DNA from: Isoetes taiwanensis
Lineage: Eukaryota; Streptophyta; Lycopodiopsida; Isoetales; Isoetaceae
Length of the DNA: 64,000 nt
Direction: 5' to 3'
Assembly: GCA_021234155.1 (NCBI GenBank)
Contig: JAJEKV010000039.1
Location: 8,693,077 to 8,757,076, forward strand
In this document: positions 42,265 through 52,833 of the stretch, one piece after another
Layout: every line of letters begins with the position of its first letter
How positions within the stretch are numbered: the stretch's first letter is position 1
The notes under the pieces: model-generated
The model's database searches: none
Told to the model about the DNA's origin: nothing
Seen by the model: only the letters and a program-made list of their open reading frames with translations
Program-made: the position numbers and the translations under genes

Positions 42265-44112
42265 CCTTGTGAAGAATGTAGGGAGAAGAGATTCTTTGAG
42301 AGGGCCAATCCGGTATTTGCTATTATGCAACAAGCACCACCTATTCCTATTCAACCAATGCAAGCAGCACCTATCATACCACAAGTTCCAATGATGCCAC
42401 AAGTTTCAATTGCTCAACAAGCTCCAATGGGTTCCACACAAATGGTGCAGCCACAACAGGGATGGTATCCAAGTAAGGCTCCTTTGTATTGCAAGTTATG
42501 TGATAAATTCAAGCATGATGAGAGTACTTGTTGGAAAATTCATGGGAACCCGGAATGGGCAACCAACAAATATCGACCAAGACAGCAAGTGTTTGAAGCA
42601 ATACCTCTTCCTAATAATGATGTTCGCATTCAAGATTCAAAGTACATTGATAATCCTCAAGTTAAGGCTCTTATTGAGGAACTTAAGAAGCAAGAGAAGG
42701 CAAAATCAGTAGTAAATTGTGGATTTGTTGAAGTAGATAGTGACCCATTTCAGCAAGAAGAAGAGATTGGAGAAGTAAATGCGGTTACAAGATCACAAAG
42801 GGTGGTTCAAGAACCAAGAGTAGTGCCAATTGTGGAGAAGACTAAGACCTCTTTTCCAAAGGCTTTGAAGGGACAAGCTTTGAAGGTGTCAGCACTTAAG
42901 AAGGTGCAATTCAATGTGCTGCCCACAGAACAGTTTCAGTCTATAGAAGAAAATCAGCCCATAGTGATGCCTCCTATGGTGAATGAGGAAATTCAAAATG
43001 AAGATGATGTGATCAGCCAAGTTTTGGCCACTAAAGTTACACTTACTCTTGAGCAATTGATGCATTATTCTCCAAATTTGTTGCAAGAGGTAGGGGAAAC
43101 AACAAAATCAGAAATTTCAGTCCAACAAATCATCTCAAATGATACCAATAAGAGTAGAATGGAGCCACCAGCCCAGCAATCCAAGGATCCTGGGCCATTT
43201 CTTTGCGATGTGAGTATTAACAGGTATTTAGTCAAAGGAGCAAACATAGATACGGGCAGGGGAATGAATATAGATCATCCTCTAAAATCAAGCATGGATG
43301 GGACAAATAGAAATCAGGTAAATCTAATCACATCTCACATGGTTGAAGAGCATGAGCATGTTCTTTTATGTGAAAATGATAAGTTTGAGCATTGTCATGA
43401 GAAAGAAAGTGATAGATGCTTGAGCAGCCCTGAGTTTGAGAATTTTCACACATATGAAACAATTTTGGATGATGATGAACCATTATTATGTGAGCTAGAG
43501 GTGAAAAGCATTGATATTTTAGCATTTGACCACTCTGGAGATATGTTACATGCTCTTGGAATTAATAGTCATGACAACAGTCCTCTTTATGAAACTTTCA
43601 GATTTGAGACATGTATACCAGCTGAACAAGACTGTTACATGCCTCAAATAGAGAAATTTGCTCGCTTTGATGATTTGGCACTAAATCGTGAACTAGAATT
43701 GCTAATTTTTTATGCTTTGAGCAGTCCGAAGAAGTCTAAGAATCAAGGAAAATTAGTTCCTTTCATGTTTGAGCATGGAAGTGTGGAAGAGGTGAGTAAA
43801 TTTGAGCATGACTATGTGATAAAGGATGGGAAGTTGGACATGAGCAGCACTTTATCTCAATGTGCAGCAGTCAAAGATGCTCCTAAAGGTTTGTTTGCAC
43901 CATTTGAGACTAACAAGTTAGCTGGAATATGTCATTTTAGCAAGTTCTATTATATTACATCAGATTTGCCACGTTGGTATGCTACTGCAGTAAAATTTGA
44001 GCAGGTTATTGGACAGTGGCTTATTCTTTGGCCATACTTTTTGTTGTTGTTACATGTTATTAGCATTCTCATATTTGGAAGATGTTTGCTTCATAGGGTT
44101 GGAGTTGGTTGA
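42265..44112 (+). CDS. gag C-terminal part with protease-like start and membrane tail
   Basis: A frame of about 615 codons continues gag after the nested insertion (GPCEECREKRFFERANPVF). It has a Gln/Pro/Met-rich linker, a further CCHC knuckle CKLCDKFKHDESTC, then EIGEVNAVTRSQ and VLATKVTLTLEQLMHYSPNL. These stretches sit at the gag-protease junction of plant gypsy elements. After that an acidic, His/Glu-rich region of about 280 residues has no recognisable enzyme motif. The last 30 residues contain a strong hydrophobic segment (LILWPYFLLLLHVISILIF) before the stop at 44112. Reverse transcriptase, RNase H and integrase are absent. Inference: a gag-only element in which a membrane-anchored tail replaced pol. 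Confidence 0.7.
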   Translation, partial: PCEECREKRFFERANPVFAIMQQAPPIPIQPMQAAPIIPQVPMMPQVSIAQQAPMGSTQMVQPQQGWYPSKAPLYCKLCDKFKHDESTCWKIHGNPEWATNKYRPRQQVFEAIPLPNNDVRIQDSKYIDNPQVKALIEELKKQEKAKSVVNCGFVEVDSDPFQQEEEIGEVNAVTRSQRVVQEPRVVPIVEKTKTSFPKALKGQALKVSALKKVQFNVLPTEQFQSIEENQPIVMPPMVNEEIQNEDDVISQVLATKVTLTLEQLMHYSPNLLQEVGETTKSEISVQQIISNDTNKSRMEPPAQQSKDPGPFLCDVSINRYLVKGANIDTGRGMNIDHPLKSSMDGTNRNQVNLITSHMVEEHEHVLLCENDKFEHCHEKESDRCLSSPEFENFHTYETILDDDEPLLCELEVKSIDILAFDHSGDMLHALGINSHDNSPLYETFRFETCIPAEQDCYMPQIEKFARFDDLALNRELELLIFYALSSPKKSKNQGKLVPFMFEHGSVEEVSKFEHDYVIKDGKLDMSSTLSQCAAVKDAPKGLFAPFETNKLAGICHFSKFYYITSDLPRWYATAVKFEQVIGQWLILWPYFLLLLHVISILIFGRCLLHRVGVG

Positions 44113-44597
44113 TGACTCTAGAAGGAGAATTGTTCTCTAAATCCAGGTATGGAAAGGATTCCAGGCCTTATTTTGAAAGAAAAATGATGTTCTACGGGAT
44201 TCAAATTTGACAGAGCTCCAATTACAGAGAATTTGTGGAGAATTTTTGGGTTATAGCAGGTCGTTTTTCTGTAAACACAGATGGTGACAGTTCCATAATA
44301 CACAATCTATCCTACATCAAAAGATGTGTTTCGGCGATACGAATCCAACGAGCTATGGTGCAGGTCAAACGGAGTTCTGGAACTCAAGATATTAGCTTTC
44401 AAAGTTTGCCACAATTACAGAGGCTCTGTTTCGTCACTGTCATTTTGGACCAATTTGTTTTGTATCAGTTATTTGGATTTGAGGAGGGTAATTTTCTTTT
44501 TAAACAGAGATGTAAATGTGTCATTTGGGGACATGTAGTTCATTTTGTTGTGGGTTCTCCGCCACGGAGTGGCATATTTTCCCACTGTGGTCGCCAC
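44113..44597. other. 3' untranslated region of the gag-only element
   Basis: No frame of note. The last 60 bases contain the inverted repeat CCACGGAGTGG...CCCACTGTGG, and no purine tract directly before the LTR. Confidence 0.5.
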
Positions 44598-44939
44598 TGT
44601 TGGGGTGGTCACCACTCACCACACTCATCACCACTCACCACTCACCACACTATTGAGGTGGTATAGAAAATAGTATACCGTATATGGAGTGATATACGCA
44701 CATGCACGCGTGCAGGATATTTGCACGTATGCATTATGGTGTGCAGGGGGATTATGATGACTGTATTATCTGAGCAGAGAGAAGAACAGGGAGACGGTGT
44801 ATTGGGAGAGAGTATTTTTGCTTGATCTAGCTATGGAGATGATGATTCTTTGTGTTGTACATTGCCTTGATCTGATAGATTGAGCTTAGATTGTTGGGTT
44901 TTTCATCCTTCTTGCAAGGTTAGAGTTCAGGCTCTAACA
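44598..44939 (+). repeat. 3' LTR of the gag-only element
   Basis: Same ends as the 5' LTR. It lacks one CACCACTCACCACACTC(G/A)T unit and carries scattered substitutions in the middle. Confidence 0.9.
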
Positions 44940-45367
44940 ATGCTCGCCCCATTCTAGAATGGCGATCCGATGTCTCGGATCGATGGGATTCTAGAATGGG
45001 GCTCGCATGAAACCAACAAAACCGCCCGAATACCAAAGGACTTCCTTAACAAAACTGAGATCGTGGACGAAGGTCACAAGATGAAGGCTAAAGAAGAGCC
45101 AAGGCCGAGAAAGGACATGCCACAGCATGAAAGAAATGCCAAATTGGCCAAACCAAGCAGGGAGAAGCCCCTCCCCTGCCTGGATTCAAAGAAAAAAGAA
45201 TAAGGTACTGTTGAGAGAGAAGAGGAAGCGCCGATGAGACGATGCAGAACCGTGCCTAAAATAGCGAACTCCCAACCAGAGAAGGCATGCGCCGCATGCA
45301 TGCATGCAAGACATGCATGCTCGCCCCATTCTAGAATGGCGATCCGATGTCTCAGATCGATGGGATT
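44940..45367 (-). repeat. module B relatives, including the uninterrupted insertion site
   Basis: 44940-44985 continues the sequence broken at 28344 (ATGCT^CGCCCCATTCTAGAA). At 45299-45367 the same stretch is present without interruption (GACATGCATGCTCGCCCC), next to the match to 28190-28344. CGATCCGA-TGTC-TCGGATCG at about 44963 is a perfect 8-bp hairpin. Confidence 0.8.
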
Positions 45368-45847
45368 ACAGAGAAAGAAGGAGATGATGATCTGATCAAA
45401 GCATATGAGATAACAAAATTTTGATTTGGGTTTAGATTCACAGTGATAAACCTGGTGTCAAATCCAGAGAAAAACATACAACCCTAATTGAACAACAGGA
45501 TAAAGAATGAAAGGCCCTACAATAACAAATATGAAGATGCTATGGTGATGCAATCAAAATAGCTATAGAACAAGAAGCAGCAAGTGATGCTTGACACAAC
45601 CGACGGAAGCAGCAACCCACAATTGCCAACCAAAGATTTCTCATGCGAGATAAAAAAAAACATGTTAGAGATAGAAAAAAATTAAGAAGCATTGCTGAAC
45701 ACCCAGAGAAAAGAATGAACTCAAAAGATTAGGTGCTATCACCACACCAAGAGAAGCATCGAGCGCCATAACGAGAAAAGCATACAAGGTAACTAACATG
45801 GCAAATCTCTAACGAACAAGAGGAATGGAAGTAGAACTAAGACCCAA

Positions 45848-45960
45848 AAACCTGCTGTGAGAAGACGGCGATAATGGAGAAAGAGCCCAACAACGTATAT
45901 ATAGCCTCGTCTCTCCCCAAAATGGCGATCCGACGGTGTCGAATCGCATGCATTCTACTT
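45848..45960 (-). promoter_or_regulatory. minus-strand promoter-like block, relative of module A
   Basis: Reading the minus strand: RY-type ATGCATGCG, CCATTTTGGGGAGAGACG, then TATATATA (about 45895-45902), a TTGGGCTCTTTCTCC leader and CACAGCAG/GTTTTTGGG. The copy at 26480-26600 lacks 11 bp around the TATA box. No gene follows that I recognise. Confidence 0.4.
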
Positions 45961-48549
45961 AAGTTGCCTTGATATCGGAAATTTCCCTCGAAATTGTAGT
46001 CCGTGCATGCACTATAGTCTCATCTTTGCCATGTTTTATGTCATTATCTAGACAGTTTGTTTTAGATTACATATTCTATTGTTAGCTCTATAGTTCATGT
46101 GTACATGCATCTTCTGCTACACCTTGGCATTTATCTCGGTAATTATATGGTTCATTTTTTAAAGTGCATATTCTATTTTATATTTTATCGGCTAAAATAA
46201 TTCATCTATAAAGTACATATGTACATGCACTTGTCAAATCCCGTTTGGCCCTCTTGTTATTTGGTAAATGATTTGTTTTGATATTGCTCGACCCATGCAC
46301 TGCTCATGTTGGACTTGTCAAGTACTTGCGATATGCCACCTCATACAAGTGTTGCCAAATCCTGGGCATATTGTAAATGGCAGGGGTTTATATCTCCTTG
46401 ATGACAAGATGGAAATTGGATGTGTTGGGAGACACTATTTTCACGGTTATCTATTTCAATTTGCTCTTTGGTTTTTGCATTTTCTACAGGCGAGTTCGCT
46501 TTGCATAGAAGCATTTTCACTAACATTTTTTATTCTTTAGGGTGGGAGCATCGATTTGGGTATAAAGTAACTTCGGTCGAATATCTAATTCTTTGCTTGG
46601 CTATTCCATGTATTTCTATATCTTTGCAGTCTATGGTAGTGTCCTTGGCACTATAGGTTTCTTAGTTGAGGGATGCTCATTTGTTTGTCCATTTCACATT
46701 GTTTTCTTCTTAGAATTTGTTGATTTCGTTTCTGCGGGTCATGGGGAGGGGATGCACTTATACATCCTTGTATACACATTTTTAAAAGGCAATTTGACCC
46801 CTATGTGTATAGATATTGCTCTAGATCAGTGCCTAAAACACCCCTAACCCCTAAATATACGTACGCAAATGGTTTTTAAAAAACACCCCTCCATTGAACT
46901 CTCATGGGTTATACGCTAATGAAAGGTGAATCCTCCGCGTTCCCAGTCATTGCTAATTTATTTCTGCGGTTACACGGTTCAATATTGGTTTAGTTAGAAG
47001 TGGCTCATTTCTCTCTATTCTCTCCTGCCTGTTGTTTTATTTGGTAAGTCCCTATGCTTGCTCTATTTCTTTTACCTCATGACTTTCCCTCATTCTTCCT
47101 TCCCTTTTGCATAAATGTCTCGTCCCATTCAACCTTTGCTGCATCATTGGTACCAATTGCTCTATTTGTTCTTACTCCATGTATCTCACGATGCCCCCTT
47201 CGTTTGGTTTTTCATTCCTCGATATCTTTTGATTTGTTGTGCTCTGGTCCTCTTGTCTTAATCCCATTTCGCCATCTATTTCATTTGCTTCTGCTTCCTT
47301 TTTTACTCTAAATTTCTTGAGCTTTGTTTCTAGATATATGCGTAGGTAGGTAAGTGCATGCTTCTTTCTCATATGTTCTCAGTTGTTCTCATGGATGCCC
47401 TTATGGGGACTTATACTCTCTCTTTTATCATAGATTCTTAGTATCTTGTGAATGCCCTTGAGGGCATTTTAGACATTTGCATTTGTGACTTTAGCTCCTT
47501 TATCCCAATTTGCTCAGTCCTCAATTCCCAATCCCTTATTCCATCCATTTCATTATAATCTCCTATTCCTCTCTTTTTCATCTTGCATTTTGTCTTTTTC
47601 CTCTTTATTCGTTCATTTTATCCTTTGAACTATTCTTGCTCTTCTATTGTCTTGACTCGCCTCTTTGTCCGCCTCTTGACTCATCAATAGTTCTTTTTTT
47701 GCCCTAGTGGTGTCTCATCATCATGCCATTTTACTATGTTCATCCCAGTTGTTTCCTATCTGCTCACTTCGTTTTCACTCGTTCTGCCATCTCGGACCCT
47801 CTTCTTACACGTGTCGCCTCCATTTTGCCCGGTCGCTCGTTCTTCGGTCCAGTCCCCTAGATTATTCTTGAGTCTCGAGGTCCCTATCGTTTTGTTCTAG
47901 ATTATGTTGTTTTTACATTTGAAAGTTTGCTTGGATCTATTATGCATGTGGGTATATGTTCATGAATTTTAGTCCTTGATATTTGTTGTTATTGCCCAAT
48001 TTCTTATTTTACTCCATATGTGGTCATATGTTCTCAATGCTTCTCATGGATGCCTTTATGAGGGCCTAAGCTCGCTTTTTGTCATAAGAAGACTAGCCAT
48101 TGTATCCAGGCGTGAATTGGGCTAATCTAAAGTTTAAACTCTTTAAATGCATTAATAGAATTAGCAGTAGTCTTTTGTGTAAGAGATTAATATTAAGAAA
48201 ACTAATTCACGCCAGACGTGAATTGGACTAATTTACAATTTAAACCTTTTGCACACAAACTTAATTCGCGCCTGACGTGATTTTAAAACTAAGGTTGAGC
48301 TCTCTCAAAACTAAGATTGAAAGAGCAAGATAGAAAAGTAGTTTCTGAACTTAGACCTGTATGGGATGTGTTTAACAAACCAGAAGTTAAAAAGATATCA
48401 GGCTTACCTTGATCAGCAACTCCAAACTGCTTATCTTGATCTGCCACAACCTAAGAATAGACCTCTGGAAGCGCCTAAGCAGAGACAAAGAAAAAAAATT
48501 CCTTTTCCAGCATTAATGTAGAAGTGACAGTTAAAGCAAGTTGAAGAAA
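45961..48549. other. T-rich decayed DNA, no gene
   Basis: Plus-strand frames at 46268-46847 and 47054-47311 are Phe/Leu/Cys-rich and unassigned. At 48105-48285 four GCGTGAATT motifs in alternating orientation (including AATTCACG-CCAGA-CGTGAATT) hint at an old MITE. Confidence 0.35.
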
Positions 48550-48770
48550 TTAAAGTCTTTATATTATCAAAAACAAATTACAGAAATTAAGTAGAAACAA
48601 ATTACAGAAATTAAGTCTTTATATTATCAGAAAAATATATTACAGAATCCACTGCCTCGATTGTTCAGAAACTGTAAAAGTGTATCGAGGCAATGAGAGT
48701 AGAAACAAATTACGAAAATTAAGTCTTTATATTATCAGAAAAATATATTATATAAGGAGGGCCTTTTATT
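48550..48770. repeat. dispersed direct repeats with a central hairpin
   Basis: TTAAGTCTTTATATTATCAG occurs at about 48611 and 48719, with a partial copy at 48552. Between them GCCTCGAT and ATCGAGGC form an inverted repeat with a 22-base spacer. Confidence 0.7.
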
Positions 48771-48933
48771 AGAGTTGCCCAGCTCTTTCATTCAAAATAA
48801 AAAAAAAGTTCAAGGTAGTTTAAGGAGATGCCTAGCTGCATTCAAAATCTTAAGGTGAGACTTTTTTTGGAGATGCCCAGCTCGCTTTCATGAACTAAAA
48901 AATAAATAACCAAAAAAAAAAAAATGCTCATCC

Positions 48934-49352
48934 TTAGCCCTCATCCTCCGCTTCTTCCTCTTCGCTTTTGTCTGCCATCTCCTCAAGGATGGCTTCTGCA
49001 ACATCTTCATCAGAGGAGGAGGAGACGTCATTCATGATTATCTGTTTCTTCTCTTCTTCCAATTCCTCCCGCCACTCCTCATCCGCTTCCTCCATTTCTA
49101 TTTCCTGGGCGAAACTTGCCCTCAAGAAAGAGCTCCTCGCATTCCTCCTAAATTTGGTGCAGAAGGCAGCCACAACGACATCTGCGGGAGGGGGGGAAAG
49201 AATTTAGAGATCATTTTTTTGATCTCCTTCCTCGCCTCTCTCAAGTGAATCCGGCGGGATGGGCGACATAGTTCATCATGGTCGAATGGAAAGAAGGAAG
49301 CGAAGGCGCTTGAAGGAATGAAGGGTTCATCAGATATAGTAGTTACATGCAA
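48934..49352 (-). pseudogene. acidic-tail protein remnant, frameshifted in a C-run
   Basis: The minus-strand frame 49352-49190 gives FIPSSAFASFFPFDHDELCR and RRIHLREARKEIKKMISKFF. After a C-run (49186-49193) the second frame gives AAFCTKFRRNARSSFLRASF. It ends in a highly acidic segment (WREELEEEKK, then MADKSEEEEAEDEG-stop at 48934). The two frames together look like one protein of about 130 residues with a basic N-terminal part and a Ser/Glu/Asp tail. Some PIF/Harbinger-type proteins have such acidic stretches, but no motif proves this. TCCCGCAG before the second frame could alternatively be a splice acceptor. Confidence 0.4.
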
Positions 49353-50389
49353 GATTTCGTATAGCTTAATAAGCGCGGTTGTAATTATGCTTCCATCACA
49401 TCATATACGAATTATACCCTATACGAATTAGCTATCATTAATTTTATATAATTAATTACACCCTATGTTATCATTAATAATGTAGAATTAACCACACGTC
49501 AGCTATACTTACAACCTATTTTTGTCTATACTTAATACTCTAGAATTACAACCTATACTTAATTCTTTAAAATTACTTACATACACCCTATGTAATCATT
49601 AATTCTCGATAATTATCCACACGTCAGCTATACTTACAACCTATTTTTGCCTCAACAAAATTTGGACTTATTCAGATTTAATAGATAGCACTTCAAGAAT
49701 GCCATTATAAGAATATATATGCATTGTTTGATTCTTCTTGATTGTTATAATTTTTATAAGTTTTAATTATATAAGTTTATCTTTCAATTAAAACTATAAT
49801 GGTTATCAAAGAATAAACTTGATTTTCAAACTAATTTTAATTTGAATCTATTTAGAGTTAGACATTTCAAGAATATAAAAATTTCAATTTGTAGTGATTT
49901 AACATATTTAAAATTTAGCAATCATGATAATTAAATGAAATCTGACGGTTTGATAAGCGATTGACTTAAAATTATTATTAGAATTTCACAATTTACAAAC
50001 TTTTACACTTTTAAAAATACTTTAAGAAAAGTTTTAGGTTGAAATTAATTAAATGATATATAAAGTTAGTGGTTTAATAATAACTATTGAATAATTTATT
50101 ATTGATGAAATAAAATATTGACATTTAATCAATAAGAAACTATTTATTTTTTATTAAACATAAACGTAATCATTTAATTAATTTCAATCTAAAACTTTCT
50201 GTTAATATTTTGAAAAGAATAGCATTTTAATTATACAAAGTTGTCTTAGATGAAAATTTAATTCTAAATAGATGAAACCGAGAATTAGTTAGCAACTTTA
50301 AACTTTAGTAAGTATCATATTTTTTATCTAAAGATAAACTGGACAAATTTCTAAAATCAATAAGGGATAATGCAATAAGGAGCTAGTAG
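49353..50389. repeat. AT-rich fold-back element
   Basis: GTTTTAGGTTGAAATTAATT (from about 50029) and its inverse (AATTAATTTCAATCTAAAAC, about 50176) form 30-bp arms with one mismatch around an AT-rich centre. Weaker pairing extends outward. A direct repeat CCACACGTCAGCTATACTTA lies at 49493 and 49618. No coding potential. Confidence 0.6.
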
Positions 50390-52833
50390 GTGAAGGAACT
50401 ATCATACTAGCTGATCATATCCAAGCTGTCAATGATGAAAGGTTAAAAGAGGATAAAGTGGGTGCAGCCATAACAAGTTTAGAAGAAAAATGGAAGGAAA
50501 AAGGGTCAAATCACCAGGATTGCACTGCTTGTGTTAAACAATTGGAGGTTCCATGCATCATGCCATGGCCTATCGCCTGCATTGAGTTTGTAGGCGATTT
50601 CCTTTTACCAGAGCCAGAGGTTGTGGATGACACTGATTTTCTTAATGCATCTCCACTGCCAGGACTACATTTTCAGAAAAGATGGCACACTCAATGGTGA
50701 AACATTATCCTAGCAAGAGGTCCAAGTCAAGTAGTGATTGTTCACGTGAAGCTATGACTACGGTAAAGTGAATGGAATATTGTTGGGCTAATTGTGTTCA
50801 GAAGTTTGAAATTGATGAATTGGTAGAAGCAAGAGCCACCTTCCAAGAATACACTTGTGATGAGAGGACTTACATATACTCCATTCATGAGCTTGCACTT
50901 CAAGATGAAAAATATCCAAAGAAAAAAAGATACCCACTGCTAGGGGCATGGCATTCCAATTTCATCTTGGCAAAATTGGTAAGCAAAATTGCATTACATG
51001 AAAATAATGGCATGTTGAGGCCAACTTCTAGGATCCTGGCTGCTAGAATATGCCACATAAAAGTAGGAAAGATCAACAGGAAAAAACAGTTGTTGAGAAG
51101 AGATTGCCATCCCATTGTACATAGAAGAATATATTGGAGGAAGTGAATGCTTTGCTTCGAGAACTAATGGTACCTGCAATAACTCAACCCAGCTTCAGTA
51201 GACTATGGGGCCTTCAAGCATGTCACTATAGACACTTAGAACAACTTTGAAAAGTGCAACTTCTGTGCTAAGTTGAAAGAGATTCTGGATAAGACCAAGC
51301 AACCAAGCCAAAGGGCTAAGATAAAGGGGAGCAAATGAAAGATCACATGACAGACCAACTATCATGTAGATCCATTTATTGAATGTGGAGAACGTTATCA
51401 TGTTTGGAACCCAATAACTATGTTTGTATTATACATGACAAGACGGATCAATCGAAGGCTTGTTTGCCACAGTATAGTTACATACCCAAGCAAATCAATA
51501 GAGCTTATCCTATGCAAGTCTCTCTGACAGGTGTGCAATAGTGCATAGCTTGGTGCCAATTTATTATGGCCATTTTAGTTTGCAATTGTGGAGTGATGGT
51601 CCAGATTTTCATATTAGAAGTGTGATGAGGTGCTTGATGAATTATGAGAGTGGTTGTTCTGGTGACCTCCATAACCATGGAGGTGGTAGCCAACCACTCT
51701 TCAGTGCATTGTTGGATAGAAAGCCTAATAATTTAGAGAAGTTTACTAAGGCAAGGTTTAGGAAGTCAGGTGCATCTGGACATGTTGGAGCCTAAAGTTC
51801 ATGTCCCCAACCTCGAGATCTACCTCCAAAGTTCCTCCTCCAACTTGCAGTTGAAATCTCAAATTGCGACCAATCTTCCTAGACTAATAGAAGTTCTTAG
51901 TGAATGCACCTTCTCCTATAGGGTTGATTATACAAGAGGTGCCTGATTGGAAAATTTTTATCGAAGGTTATGCTCTTGATATGGAAGGTTAATCTAGACC
52001 TCTTCAGTACACTTTCTGGGTCATGGAAAATAAGAAAATAATGCAATGGAAGATGAGATCTTCAGATGATAAATGGAGGCCAGATGAGGGATTACCTATA
52101 TGGCACGAAGATGAGAATGGTAAAGCTAAGATTCCCAGGGGTCAACCAAAAGCTCTTAAGCCTTTTGCAGAGGTGGATTTATTGCAAAGCACATTGGATG
52201 GCATTTCTGAATATATCAAGTATTGGAAAAATAACCTTGATGATACCAACCTTGCATTGATAGATTATTGGGCACAGGTACATGGATTATTGGGACAAGT
52301 AGACACATCCTCTGATAAATTGAGAGATGGAAGGCGACCTATGTCTAGGTGGAGCACATGAGGAAGTTGATGATGTGGTTAGTAGTATTCGCAACTCGAT
52401 GGCTCCTTCAGCTGCTGAAAAATATTATATTGGTCCTAGGAAAGGAAGGCCTAAATATCTCGGGCTGGAGGATTATGATCCCAAAGATGACTTGCATTGC
52501 CATCAATTTGCACTTATAGTACTAGAGCGCAAAGAGATATACCTTGTGTGGATGGGTTACACCATCTCAGATGTTTGCAAAGAAGTGGGTGACCGCAATG
52601 TGAACAAAGTTCGTGTGGAGTGGTGGTGTCCAGTGCACCAGTTAAATGCGGTGGCAGAGGAAGAAAGATATAGAGACTGTTGGACAAAGAAATGGAAGAA
52701 AAACCCTATTAAAGGGGATGATTGAGTTGAGTTAGACACTATTTTGTTTTCATGGACCCCAAAGGTCATACCAAGCAAGAGTGCTAGGGTTACAATACCT
52801 GTGGAAGTGAGGAAGGAAGCTAGATATCTCTAG
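50390..52833 (+). pseudogene. unidentified 2.4-kb protein remnant with many stops
   Basis: Successive plus-strand frames look coding but are broken by stops and shifts. The segments are WHTQW-stop (50700), KYPKKKRYPLLGAWHSNFIL (about 50918-50977), HSLVPIYYGHFSLQLWSDGP (about 51545-51605), KPFAEVDLLQSTLDGISEYI (about 52160-52220), DYDPKDDLHCHQFALIVLER and VRVEWWCPVHQLNAVAEEER (52465-52670). The last frame has a TGA at 52723 and then continues in frame (VELDTILFSWTPK...EVRKEARYL) to TAG at 52833. I recognise no family. Consistent composition over 2.4 kb suggests one large gene of a mobile element or a dead host gene. Confidence 0.45.

Larger units (their letters stand above)
28345..44939 (+). 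mobile_element. gag-only LTR retrotransposon (16.6 kb with nested insertion)
   Basis: LTRs of 364 and 342 bp start TGTTGGGG and end CTCTAACA. ATGCT flanks the element on both sides (28340-28344 and 44940-44944). Without the 12.4-kb insertion it is about 4.2 kb. It encodes gag and a protease-like start but no reverse transcriptase, RNase H or integrase. No canonical primer site follows the 5' LTR (it reads ATTTGACGACC), and no clear polypurine tract precedes the 3' LTR. Known: non-autonomous elements that retain only gag exist in plants. The LTRs differ at several percent of positions and by one lost 24-bp repeat, so the insertion is not recent. Confidence 0.85.
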
